The notes under the pieces: model-generated
Database searches by the model: none
Told to the model about the DNA's origin: nothing
What the model saw: only the letters and a program-made list of their open reading frames with translations
Origin: RGIG4140 sp045614025
GTDB taxonomy: Bacteria > Pseudomonadota > Alphaproteobacteria > CAAHEQ01 > UBA3637
Length of the DNA: 64,000 bases
Direction of reading: 5' to 3'
Assembly (NCBI GenBank): GCA_045614025.1
Contig: JAZLCE010000021.1
Span: forward strand, 1 to 64,000
Made by a program: the position numbers and the translations under genes
Shown here: positions 18,101-24,766 of the stretch, one piece after another
How positions within the stretch are numbered: the first letter of the stretch is position 1
Layout: every line of letters begins with the position of its first letter

Positions 18101-18336
18101 ATATAAAGCATATCTTCCACGCCATTGACAACAGATTCAATTTGCTGTGCTACTGTTGATTCAACAACATCCGCACTTGCCCCTGGATAAACTGCCGAAA
18201 CTGAAACAGAAGGAGGAACAATATTTGGGTATTGTTCAACTGGCATGGCATACATACAAAGGAGCCCCGCTAAAACAATAACAACTGATAAAACTGTTGC
18301 TAAACGCGGGCGTTTAATAAAAGCATCTGAAATCAT
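15181..18336 (-). CDS. RND efflux pump inner-membrane permease (AcrB/MexB, HAE-1 type)
   Basis: 1051 residues, the normal length of this family. It should work as a trimer that exports drugs, bile-type detergents or other hydrophobic compounds by proton exchange. The start MISDAFIKRPRLATVLSV is typical. GIVVDDAIVVVED in the fourth membrane helix carries the two Asp residues of the proton relay, and the second-half relay Lys is in LIALAAKNAILLVEF. The gene follows the adaptor gene by 15 bases. No outer-membrane TolC-type gene and no TetR-type regulator lie in the window. The stop codon is TGA. Confidence 0.93.
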   Translation of the reverse strand: MISDAFIKRPRLATVLSVVIVLAGLLCMYAMPVEQYPNIVPPSVSVSAVYPGASADVVESTVAQQIESVVNGVEDMLYMSSTSSDDGSYNLSVTFNIGTDSNIAAVNVQNRLKQVESTLPAEVLKQGVIVQSKMPSMLQIFTVSSSNPAYDDVFLTNYTLINIKDELSRTSGVGDVRVFSTLDYSMRVWLDSDKLKSLKLSTNEVLSAIQGQNLQGSLGRIGVMPSTPDQQFQFSLTTQGRLSTPEEFGEIVIRANTDGSYLYLKDIARIELASKSEEMRALYNGQPAVGLAIFQAPGSNAVAVASAVNKKVVELQKKMPAEIQFNTVFNNAKFVEDSLAEIFQTIFEAFLLIVLVTYFFLGTFRATIIPTIAIPVSLIGAFVGMTLFGVTANTISLLALVLAIGIVVDDAIVVVEDVETVMHENPELTPHEAVSKSMNRITAPIIAITLVLLAVFVPVAFTPGISGLLYSQFAIAISAAMVISGINSLTLSPAVAAVIMRSNDKPFKLVQKVMNAIDWFRHGYSNIVKKTIHYSVFSIVAVALFGLAAWGFMKITPSGFLPAEDQGVFLMEVQLPSGASWNRTEKVMKEVAERFKKIPEIESYMAIIGYGMMSGVQSSSNGFFAVQLKPYSERKGKGQDVDSLIGKVYQATMDIKEAKMFPFNMPAISGISMTSDAEYVLQSTQGDSPEQILNVANRIIQEGNKDPRLQRVTTFYTVDSPRVEVVVDRKKAYALGVEIADIFSTMQTMLGGTYVNDFNLYGRTWQVNVQGDVQDRRTLEDIYKINIRNKKGEMVPLRSLITVKRTIGAQSIQRYNNYRSVKITAAPAAGLSSGSAIQAMEEISNKVLPSGYQYQWTGMSLQEQEAGAQTAIIFVLAFLFAYLFLVALYESWVIPVPVMVSIIIGLFGAVGFLWIRSITNDLYAQAGIIVLIALAAKNAILLVEFAKEEHAKGLSIEEAAINGAHMRFRAIMMTAIAALLGFLPLVISSGAGAMARKAIGSSIFGGLFISSFVGIFFIPALYVVFQTIVERYWNKNKSVTLFEKKTKRKMK

Positions 18337-18351
18337 TTATTATTCTCCTTT

Positions 18352-19488
18352 TTAAAACTGAGGATTAACGCTCATTTGTGGCTGGATTTTTTGGAATCCT
18401 TCAGTCACAATTACATCACCCACATGTAATCCCGAAACAATTTCAACCTTGAATCCTTCTAATTCAACACCACGAACAACAGATCTTTTTTCAATTTTAT
18501 TTTCTTGATTTATAACATACACATATGTTCCTTGCATATCTTGTTGAACCGCTTTCATTGGAATAACAATTGATTGAACTGGCTTATCACTCTTAATCAA
18601 AATACGTCCATATTGTCCTGAAATTAACTGATTTGATGGGTTTGGAAATGAAGCTTTTATTTTAAGTGTATTCATTGCCTCGTCAAGAGCTACATCAATA
18701 AAATTAATTTGACCTTTTTCAGGATATACAACACCGTCAGACATAACAAAGCGCACATCAACCCCTGTTCCATTTTTAAAATTTTTACGTAACACTAAAA
18801 GATCATTTTCACTCACAGAAAAAACAGCATCAATCGGATTAACCGCCACAACCTCTGCTAATGTTCCAGAACTCGGACCAATTAATTCACCAACCGAATA
18901 AACCGATTCTCCAATCTTCCCATCCATTGGAGAAACAATAGTTGTATATTCCAAATCTTTTTTAGCCAAATCAAGTTTGGCTTCAGCTTCGGCTAATGAT
19001 GCTTGAGCAGATGAATAAAATGCCTCATCTTCATCCAATTTTGATTCAGAAACATCTTTTGTTTTATAAAGTGTTTGAGCACGTTCATACTGAGCTTTTT
19101 TATTTTTAACTTGTGCAGCAGCTTTGGCAACATTTGCTTCAGCTTCACGAACAGCTGCTTCAAAATTAACCTTTTCAATCACAAACAATGGTTGGCCTTT
19201 TGTCACCAAATCCCCTTCTTTAAACAAACGCTCTTGTAAAAAACCTTGAACACGAGCCTTTAAAGAAACTTTATCCTTCGCTTCAATTTTAGCAACAAAA
19301 CTACTTTCTGGGTAAATTTCAGACATCTCCACTTTCATTGCATCAACCGCCATAGTTGGCATTTGCTGAGTCACCGTTGGAGCAGAATAATGATAAATCC
19401 CATATCCAGCCAATAAAGCTCCTAAAAGTGCAAAAGAGAGTAAAATTTTTTTAAAACGAGAAGATTTTAAATGTTTTTTTTCAGCCAT
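18352..19488 (-). CDS. RND efflux periplasmic adaptor (AcrA/MexA type)
   Basis: This 378-residue membrane fusion protein has one N-terminal membrane segment (about residues 13-32), then a lipoyl/hairpin region rich in Ala, Glu and Lys (about residues 90-165), and a beta-barrel part with GELIGPSSGTLAEVVAVNPI, a typical AcrA motif. It would link the RND permease to an outer-membrane channel. There is no lipobox Cys, so it is anchored by the helix. AAGGAG lies before the ATG. It is first in the unit with the permease gene. Confidence 0.92.
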   Translation of the reverse strand: MAEKKHLKSSRFKKILLSFALLGALLAGYGIYHYSAPTVTQQMPTMAVDAMKVEMSEIYPESSFVAKIEAKDKVSLKARVQGFLQERLFKEGDLVTKGQPLFVIEKVNFEAAVREAEANVAKAAAQVKNKKAQYERAQTLYKTKDVSESKLDEDEAFYSSAQASLAEAEAKLDLAKKDLEYTTIVSPMDGKIGESVYSVGELIGPSSGTLAEVVAVNPIDAVFSVSENDLLVLRKNFKNGTGVDVRFVMSDGVVYPEKGQINFIDVALDEAMNTLKIKASFPNPSNQLISGQYGRILIKSDKPVQSIVIPMKAVQQDMQGTYVYVINQENKIEKRSVVRGVELEGFKVEIVSGLHVGDVIVTEGFQKIQPQMSVNPQF

Positions 19489-19580
19489 GTGAAACTCCTT
19501 TTTTTCATTCTTTTAAAAAAGATGTAGCATTTTTTATTTAAAAAGTCTATAAGTAATTATACTTTTTTATTGGGGGTAAA

Positions 19581-20645
19581 ATGAAAACAACAGCCAAAAC
19601 AAAAACAAGAGCAAAAACGTTATCTGGAAACAAACTTTCATTAACTAGAGGATCCGCACTCATGGAGCGCGAAGCCAGAAAAGAAAAACGCCCTTTAAAA
19701 AAAAGCAAGGCTGTTAAAGCTTTTATTGACCAAAACAAAAAAGGGTTAACCAGGGTCTTTGTTGCTGGGGGCTCACGCTCAGGAAAAGATAGCATTTATG
19801 AAGAAGAAGCGTTTGCTCTTGGAAGACAAATCGGCAAAAAGAAGTATCGTCTTGATTTTGGTCTTTCCTCAAAAGGAATTATGGGCGCAGTTGCAAGAGG
19901 TGTTTTAACAGGATGGAGTGAAACAAATCAAAAAAATGCCACTGATAAAGTTATCCATGCGGTAACAACGAAAGAATATTTAGCGCTCTATCAAAGTGAC
20001 AGCGTTATTGATGAAGTTTCAGATATTATTGTTTCTCATACTCTTGAAGAAAGAAAACAACAACTTTTGGGCGCCGATTTTGTTATTTTTGCACCAGGTG
20101 GCGTTGGAACTTTAGATGAATTAGCTTACGATTGCGTTGCCATGCAAGATGGTTTTTTAAACTTCAAACCATTCATTCTTTTTAATGTTCAGGGATTTTT
20201 TTATCACTTACTTGAATATTTAAAAGAAATTCAAAAAGAAGGTTTTGCCAGCAATATCCCCTTTATTGTGGTTGATGATAGCTTTGAAGCTTTAGTTGCT
20301 TTTGATATGATCGATCTTTTTTATAAGAGAGAAATTGAAAAAAATCCAACACATGCAAAGTCAATTTTAAACAGATTGGTTTATTTACTTCCTTATATCA
20401 TTCACCAAAAATTATCTGATCCATCAAAAACAACCGAAGATGTTTTTAACTATATTGAATCTACAATCAATCAAAAAAACACTAAAAAACAACTAGCTTT
20501 AGAAGATGAAATTGAAAAAGCTTATTTAAGTAAAGAAATTGAACGCCTTTATGAACGTTTAGCTAAAGCAGGGAAAGATACAGCCAATGTAAGTGATAAA
20601 CTTCAAAAATTGAAAAACAGGTATAAATTAAAAAAAACTATATAA
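19581..20645 (+). CDS. LOG family protein with basic N-terminal extension
   Basis: This 354-residue protein has the PGGVGTLDE motif near residue 175 and FVAGGSRSGKD near residue 60. These mark the LOG (lysine-decarboxylase-like) family, nucleotide-binding Rossmann proteins. Several members cleave nucleoside 5'-monophosphates to base and ribose phosphate. It is longer than usual: the first 55 or so residues are Lys/Arg-rich, and the last 60 form a charged, probably coiled helix. The catalytic region looks intact. GGGGG precedes the ATG. The gene is divergent from the RND pair. Confidence 0.75.
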   Translation: MKTTAKTKTRAKTLSGNKLSLTRGSALMEREARKEKRPLKKSKAVKAFIDQNKKGLTRVFVAGGSRSGKDSIYEEEAFALGRQIGKKKYRLDFGLSSKGIMGAVARGVLTGWSETNQKNATDKVIHAVTTKEYLALYQSDSVIDEVSDIIVSHTLEERKQQLLGADFVIFAPGGVGTLDELAYDCVAMQDGFLNFKPFILFNVQGFFYHLLEYLKEIQKEGFASNIPFIVVDDSFEALVAFDMIDLFYKREIEKNPTHAKSILNRLVYLLPYIIHQKLSDPSKTTEDVFNYIESTINQKNTKKQLALEDEIEKAYLSKEIERLYERLAKAGKDTANVSDKLQKLKNRYKLKKTI

Positions 20646-20689
20646 TTAAAAATCCTTCCCTTATTGACAAAAAATAAAAGGAGATTTTC

Positions 20690-21451
20690 ATGCAATACAT
20701 TAAAATCATATTTCTTTGTTTTTGTTTAATATTTAGCTTTCAATCTTTTGCAGAAAAAGAAAAAAACCAAACAAATCAAAAGTCTTTGAATGAGATTGTT
20801 GCAACTCTTACCAAAGGAATAGAAAATCCATTAAAAAAAGCTAAAGTTTTAGCCATTTTTATTGCAGAACATTATGAAAGAGATGGCTTTCTCAAAAAAG
20901 AAAAAGATAATGCCGCCAAAAAAGGAAAAACATATTCTATTCCTTATGAAAGCAACCTTTTTGAAGATAAAATTGGAGATAGTTATGCTTTTGCAAAATT
21001 ATACCAACAAATGTGTCAAATTGCAAAGTTAGAGTCCGTTATTATCGAAGGGTATGCTGGCAAACGCATTGAATCTTTTGGTGTTAAAAGAAAAGAGCAA
21101 AAAGCAATTAAACAAACTTTTAACACTCTTTTAAACAAACAAGACACATCTCTTGACCGATATAAATCAGCTTGGAATGCCGTTAAAATTGATAACAAAT
21201 GGATTTTGGTTGATACATATTGGATGATTAAAGGGGAAAAATATTCTTATAAAAACATTCAATCAGAAAAAAAAATGAAACGCATTTTAAAACAAAATAA
21301 AAGCAAAAAAATTTCAAAACAAAACTCCTCTATTGACATGGATTTTTTTAACGCAAAACCAAAAGAGATGATTAAAACACATTATCCTTTTAATGAAACT
21401 TATCAACTTTTAAAAAAACCATATTCACTTAATCGTTTTTTAAACCAATAA
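20690..21451 (+). CDS. exported transglutaminase-like protein lacking catalytic residues
   Basis: 253 residues with a signal peptide (hydrophobic to about residue 20, cleavage after SFA). The fold signature is that of the transglutaminase/kyphoscoliosis domain: YAFAKLYQQMCQIAKLESVIIEGYAG is followed by AWNAVKIDNKWILVDTYW. In active enzymes a Cys stands three residues before the first Tyr-Ala and a His precedes the AWN. Here those places hold Gly and Ser. Only the final Asp remains, so catalysis is unlikely and a binding or structural role more plausible. The C-terminal 70 residues are very Lys-rich. AAGGAG lies before the ATG. The partner is unknown. Confidence 0.6.
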   Translation: MQYIKIIFLCFCLIFSFQSFAEKEKNQTNQKSLNEIVATLTKGIENPLKKAKVLAIFIAEHYERDGFLKKEKDNAAKKGKTYSIPYESNLFEDKIGDSYAFAKLYQQMCQIAKLESVIIEGYAGKRIESFGVKRKEQKAIKQTFNTLLNKQDTSLDRYKSAWNAVKIDNKWILVDTYWMIKGEKYSYKNIQSEKKMKRILKQNKSKKISKQNSSIDMDFFNAKPKEMIKTHYPFNETYQLLKKPYSLNRFLNQ

Positions 21452-21471
21452 GTTTTAATTTTTGAATTTCC

Positions 21472-21500
21472 TTGACGAAAAACAAAAAATAGGATATAAT
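21472..21500 (+). promoter_or_regulatory. strong sigma70-type promoter of the 373-residue orphan gene
   Basis: TTGACG (21472-21477), 17 bases and a perfect TATAAT (21495-21500) make this the best -10 match I found in the window. The ATG is 31 bases further on. Confidence 0.78.
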
Positions 21501-21531
21501 TGTTAAAGAAACAGAAGAAAGGGTAAAAAAA

Positions 21532-22653
21532 ATGACAACGGGTGCAGTTCAATCAAGATGGCAACAATTTAATGGAACTCAAATGCTTGTTTTAACACGT
21601 GAATCAGGCCAAGTTGTTGCGCTTTCAATTGGTCAAGTTTATCAAATTTTAAACCCCGTTGTTGTTGAAAATGGTTCATATACTTATTTGGTTAATGTAA
21701 CGGATGCAACATCACCAGAAGCTAAACAGGCACTTTACCTAACACAAAACCCTCGTTTTGCCGAAAATGCTTACCATATGACCTATAACGAATTGGTTTC
21801 CATTGCACAAACTGGCGCCCCTGTGATTCAGGCACTTCTAGCTCAAAACACGCAAACACAGGGCGGTGCCTCAGGCATAAATGTAGCTGGAGCAATGACT
21901 GGAGTTGCAGGAGTGGCTCGATTAGGCGCCAGCAGCACAAACAGCATCACAAGTGGAGCCAATCAATTTGTGCGTGGCATTAATGGATTTCAAAATGCAG
22001 AAGATATCGCCGATCTTTCTCGTGCTGCTGGCCAACTTTCCAATGGACTCAACCGCTTTGATGGATTAGCAAATAAAGGAAACGCCGCCGTTGATGCAAC
22101 ACAAAGCACGGATGATCGCAACTTCTTTTTATCAGCAGGAAACTGGCTTGATAATTCTTTATTTGGCAGCATTGCAGACATGATGCCTATTGATATGCTT
22201 AAAAAAGCATTCAAAATGGTTGGTGGTTGTTTTTCTGGTCTTTTCAAAACAATTGGGTATATGGTTGAGGGTGAATGGGATAAAGTTGGATCCGTAGGAT
22301 TAAATTGGCTAAAAGATGCAGCCATTACAGGAGCACTCACTTACGGAGCTTATTATTTAGGAAAAGAGTTCAATTTGTTTGGAACAGGTGATGAAAAAAC
22401 AACAACCTCTTCTTCTAGCGGTAATTCTAACAGCAACTCACAAACTGTTGACGTTTCTGTTTCAAAAGACGCTTCCTTATCATTAGAACATAGACCAAGT
22501 AGTAATAGCACACCTGTTGCTGTGTTAGATCAAGCAGGTAAAATTATCACAACTGGTAACAGTCATTTATCCAGAACGAGCACCATTTTAAATGAAGATC
22601 AATCATCCACCGTTTTTCAATACCAAGTAAATCAAAAAGTGGATTCAAAATAA
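21532..22653 (+). CDS. orphan protein of unknown function, 373 residues
   Basis: I do not recognise this protein. It has no N-terminal signal peptide. Residues 1-100 look like a compact, beta-rich domain (RWQQFNGTQMLVLTRESGQ). Residues 105-205 are rich in Gly, Ala, Asn and Ser. A hydrophobic, helical part follows (about 210-280), including GGCFSGLFKTIGYMV and ITGALTYGAYYLG, which could insert in a membrane. The tail is Ser/Thr/Asn-rich and polar. Base composition appears less AT-rich than that of neighbouring genes, possibly a sign of transfer or of high expression. It has the strongest promoter seen here and its own terminator, so it is a dedicated, probably well expressed unit. A secreted or surface protein is a guess only. 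Confidence 0.55.
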   Translation: MTTGAVQSRWQQFNGTQMLVLTRESGQVVALSIGQVYQILNPVVVENGSYTYLVNVTDATSPEAKQALYLTQNPRFAENAYHMTYNELVSIAQTGAPVIQALLAQNTQTQGGASGINVAGAMTGVAGVARLGASSTNSITSGANQFVRGINGFQNAEDIADLSRAAGQLSNGLNRFDGLANKGNAAVDATQSTDDRNFFLSAGNWLDNSLFGSIADMMPIDMLKKAFKMVGGCFSGLFKTIGYMVEGEWDKVGSVGLNWLKDAAITGALTYGAYYLGKEFNLFGTGDEKTTTSSSSGNSNSNSQTVDVSVSKDASLSLEHRPSSNSTPVAVLDQAGKIITTGNSHLSRTSTILNEDQSSTVFQYQVNQKVDSK

Positions 22654-22684
22654 AAAAAAGCGACTTGAAAAAGTCGCTTTTTTT
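22653..22684. terminator. bidirectional hairpin terminator between the orphan gene and frr
   Basis: AAAAAAAGCGACTT, a GAAA loop and AAGTCGCTTTTTTT form a perfect stem. It begins at the orphan gene's stop codon and faces the end of frr from the other side. Confidence 0.88.
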
Positions 22685-22697
22685 AGATCTTGTGCAT

Positions 22698-23258
22698 TTA
22701 GATTTGTTTAATTTCAACTTCTTTATTTTTTAAAGCATCATCTAAAGCTTTAATACCTTCATCCGTTAATTTTTGAATTTCTGTTTCATAACGTTTTTGT
22801 TCATCTTCTGTAATAGCATTATCATTTTTAAGCTTTTTAATTCCATCTAACGCATCACGACGAAGATTACGAACTGAAACACGAGCTGTTTCAGTGTATT
22901 TTCCAGCAATTTTAATCAATTCAATACGACGTTCTTCAGATAATGGTGGAATTGGGATTCGAATTACCACGCCATCATTCATTGGATTTAAACCAAGTCC
23001 TGCTTCAACAATGGCTTTTTCAACTTTTTTAATCATTGACTTATCCCAAACAGAAACAGTTAACATTCTTGCATCTGATACAGCAACATTTCCAACTTGA
23101 TTTAATGGAACGATTGCCCCATAAGATTCAACCATAACACCATCTAAAAGAGCGGTTGTTGCGCGGCCTGTACGAAGACCTGAAAAATCCTTTTTAAGAG
23201 AATCTTGTGTTTTAAGCAAGCGCTCTTGCATATCTTGTTTAATTTCTGAATATGACAT
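22698..23258 (-). CDS. frr: ribosome recycling factor
   Basis: This 186-residue RRF splits post-termination ribosomes together with EF-G. The sequence is canonical: SGLRTGRATTALLDGVMVESYG, then IRIPIPPLSEERR, then a final helical domain. The frame is open ten codons further upstream, but GGAATTATT before the MSYSEIK start decides for that ATG. It is usually found after pyrH; here it stands alone between an orphan gene and a sialyltransferase gene, so the usual rpsB-tsf-pyrH-frr order is broken. Confidence 0.96.
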   Translation of the reverse strand: MSYSEIKQDMQERLLKTQDSLKKDFSGLRTGRATTALLDGVMVESYGAIVPLNQVGNVAVSDARMLTVSVWDKSMIKKVEKAIVEAGLGLNPMNDGVVIRIPIPPLSEERRIELIKIAGKYTETARVSVRNLRRDALDGIKKLKNDNAITEDEQKRYETEIQKLTDEGIKALDDALKNKEVEIKQI

Positions 23259-23347
23259 AATAATTCCTTTTACTAAAATAAAAAACAATAACTATATTTT
23301 ACTTATTTTCAAAAAAAAATCAACCGATTTTTTTGGGTTAAAAATGC

Positions 23348-23376
23348 TTGAAATTTTATTTAAATCAAAATAAACT
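23348..23376 (+). promoter_or_regulatory. sigma70-type promoter of the sialyltransferase gene
   Basis: TTGAAA (23348-23353), 17 bases and TAAACT (23371-23376) put the predicted start of transcription at or next to the ATG at 23384. With no ribosome site visible, the mRNA may be leaderless. Confidence 0.5.
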
Positions 23377-23383
23377 TTTATGT

Positions 23384-24700
23384 ATGAAAAAAATATATTT
23401 AAAAATTTTGCTCATCTTGATAGTTTGTTTTGTTGTTCTTCATTTAAGCAATAAAAAACAACAACTGCACATTTACCTTGATCCAGCAACAACTCCCACT
23501 CTTTTACAAATGGTTGATTTCATTCAAAAGCCAACAAAAGATTTTAAAATTATCAGCTGGAATCGATTTGATCATTATATCAAAAATAAAGAAAATTTTC
23601 AAAACACTTTTTTCATTCCTGTTGATAAAAATTATATTTCAGAAGATTCCTATTTCTTTTTTCAGATCAAAAAACTTCTCAAAAAAAATCCAAACACAGA
23701 TATTCATCTTCATTTTAATTTAACGCATCCTACAGCTTATCACTTTCTTGTGAATCATCCTTTAATCAAAAATAAAATCAAGTCTGTCCACATCTACGAA
23801 GATGCAAGTGGTCATATTTTTAGAGACGAAAACGTATCTTTTTTTCCAAAATCACCTATTCCAAAACCATTTTTTTATCATTGGGGCAACCCTAATAAAA
23901 TATGCGCGCCAGATTTTTCTTCTGATAGTTGCAAAAACTTTAATACAATTAAGCTATACACCATACCTATTCAAATTGATTTTAAAAAACTTACAAAAAG
24001 CCTTTCTGAATCTGACAAAAAAAAGATCTTTGATCTTGCAGGATTTGATTATGAAAAAATGAATCAATTATTAAACAAAAAAAATCCTCATTTTTATATT
24101 CTTGGCTATAATTGGAGAAGTAGTTTTTATGGCGCACAATTATCCGCGTTAAAAGAACTTTGCAATTCCAAAACAAATAAAAACATCACCTGGTTTTATA
24201 AAAATCATCCAAACAATAAATTTGTTCCAACTCATAGAACTCTTCAACATCTTTGCCCAAATATTGAACCGATTGACGCGCATATACCTTTTGAACTTTT
24301 ATTAATTGGCGGATTTAAAAATATAAAAGTTTCTGGATACTCTTCAAGTTTATTTTTTAATCAAGAAAAAGAAAATATCTCAAACTATATGTTACGGGAA
24401 AATGATCCCTATATTCAAATTTTAACAAAAGCAAAATCATTAAAGGAAGATCAGATATGGGATATTCCAAAACAAAAAGTATCTCTTGAAAAAAGCAATA
24501 TTTTTGAGCTTGTTTATGATCAAAAAAACGAAAGAGCTAAGTGGTATCTTAAAATAGATGAACATACCTTATTAGATATTTTCAACGATCACACTATCAA
24601 GATTTTAAACCAAACACCAACAACTCTTTTGATTGAAGATGAAAATAAAAAAGAAACATATAAAAAAGATGAATTTTATCGTTATATTCTGACTGAATAA
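23384..24700 (+). CDS. GT80-type sialyltransferase, membrane anchored
   Basis: About 438 residues. After a single N-terminal membrane anchor (about residues 5-23) the sequence follows the Pasteurella/Photobacterium GT80 sialyltransferases from end to end. IYLDPATTPTLLQMVDF corresponds to their LYLDPASLPALNQLMDF, then come IHLHFNLTH, IYEDASG, DLAGFDYE, WFYKNHP, IPFELLL and GYSSSLFF. The residues matching the known catalytic set are all present: Asp140 (of YED), His275 (KNHP), Glu304 (PFEL) and the Ser pair 320-321. It should transfer sialic acid from CMP-Neu5Ac to a galactose-type acceptor, probably on lipopolysaccharide at the inner membrane. Linkage cannot be told. An upstream TTG frame coincides with the -35 box and is rejected as start. 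No sialic acid synthesis gene lies nearby. Confidence 0.82.
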   Translation: MKKIYLKILLILIVCFVVLHLSNKKQQLHIYLDPATTPTLLQMVDFIQKPTKDFKIISWNRFDHYIKNKENFQNTFFIPVDKNYISEDSYFFFQIKKLLKKNPNTDIHLHFNLTHPTAYHFLVNHPLIKNKIKSVHIYEDASGHIFRDENVSFFPKSPIPKPFFYHWGNPNKICAPDFSSDSCKNFNTIKLYTIPIQIDFKKLTKSLSESDKKKIFDLAGFDYEKMNQLLNKKNPHFYILGYNWRSSFYGAQLSALKELCNSKTNKNITWFYKNHPNNKFVPTHRTLQHLCPNIEPIDAHIPFELLLIGGFKNIKVSGYSSSLFFNQEKENISNYMLRENDPYIQILTKAKSLKEDQIWDIPKQKVSLEKSNIFELVYDQKNERAKWYLKIDEHTLLDIFNDHTIKILNQTPTTLLIEDENKKETYKKDEFYRYILTE

Positions 24701-24731
24701 CCAAAAAACCCTTTAAACGCACATTTTTCCC

Positions 24732-24760
24732 TTGCGTTTTAAAAAGAATTTAAGTAAGAT
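24732..24760 (+). promoter_or_regulatory. sigma70-type promoter of parE
   Basis: TTGCGT (24732-24737), 17 bases and TAAGAT (24755-24760) end six bases before the parE ATG. No ribosome site is seen, so a leaderless mRNA is possible. Confidence 0.45.
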
Positions 24761-24766
24761 GAACCT

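Noticed and set aside
23348..23383. TTG start 12 codons upstream in the sialyltransferase gene
   Set aside because: The TTG is part of the -35 box of the likely promoter, so it would not be in the mRNA.
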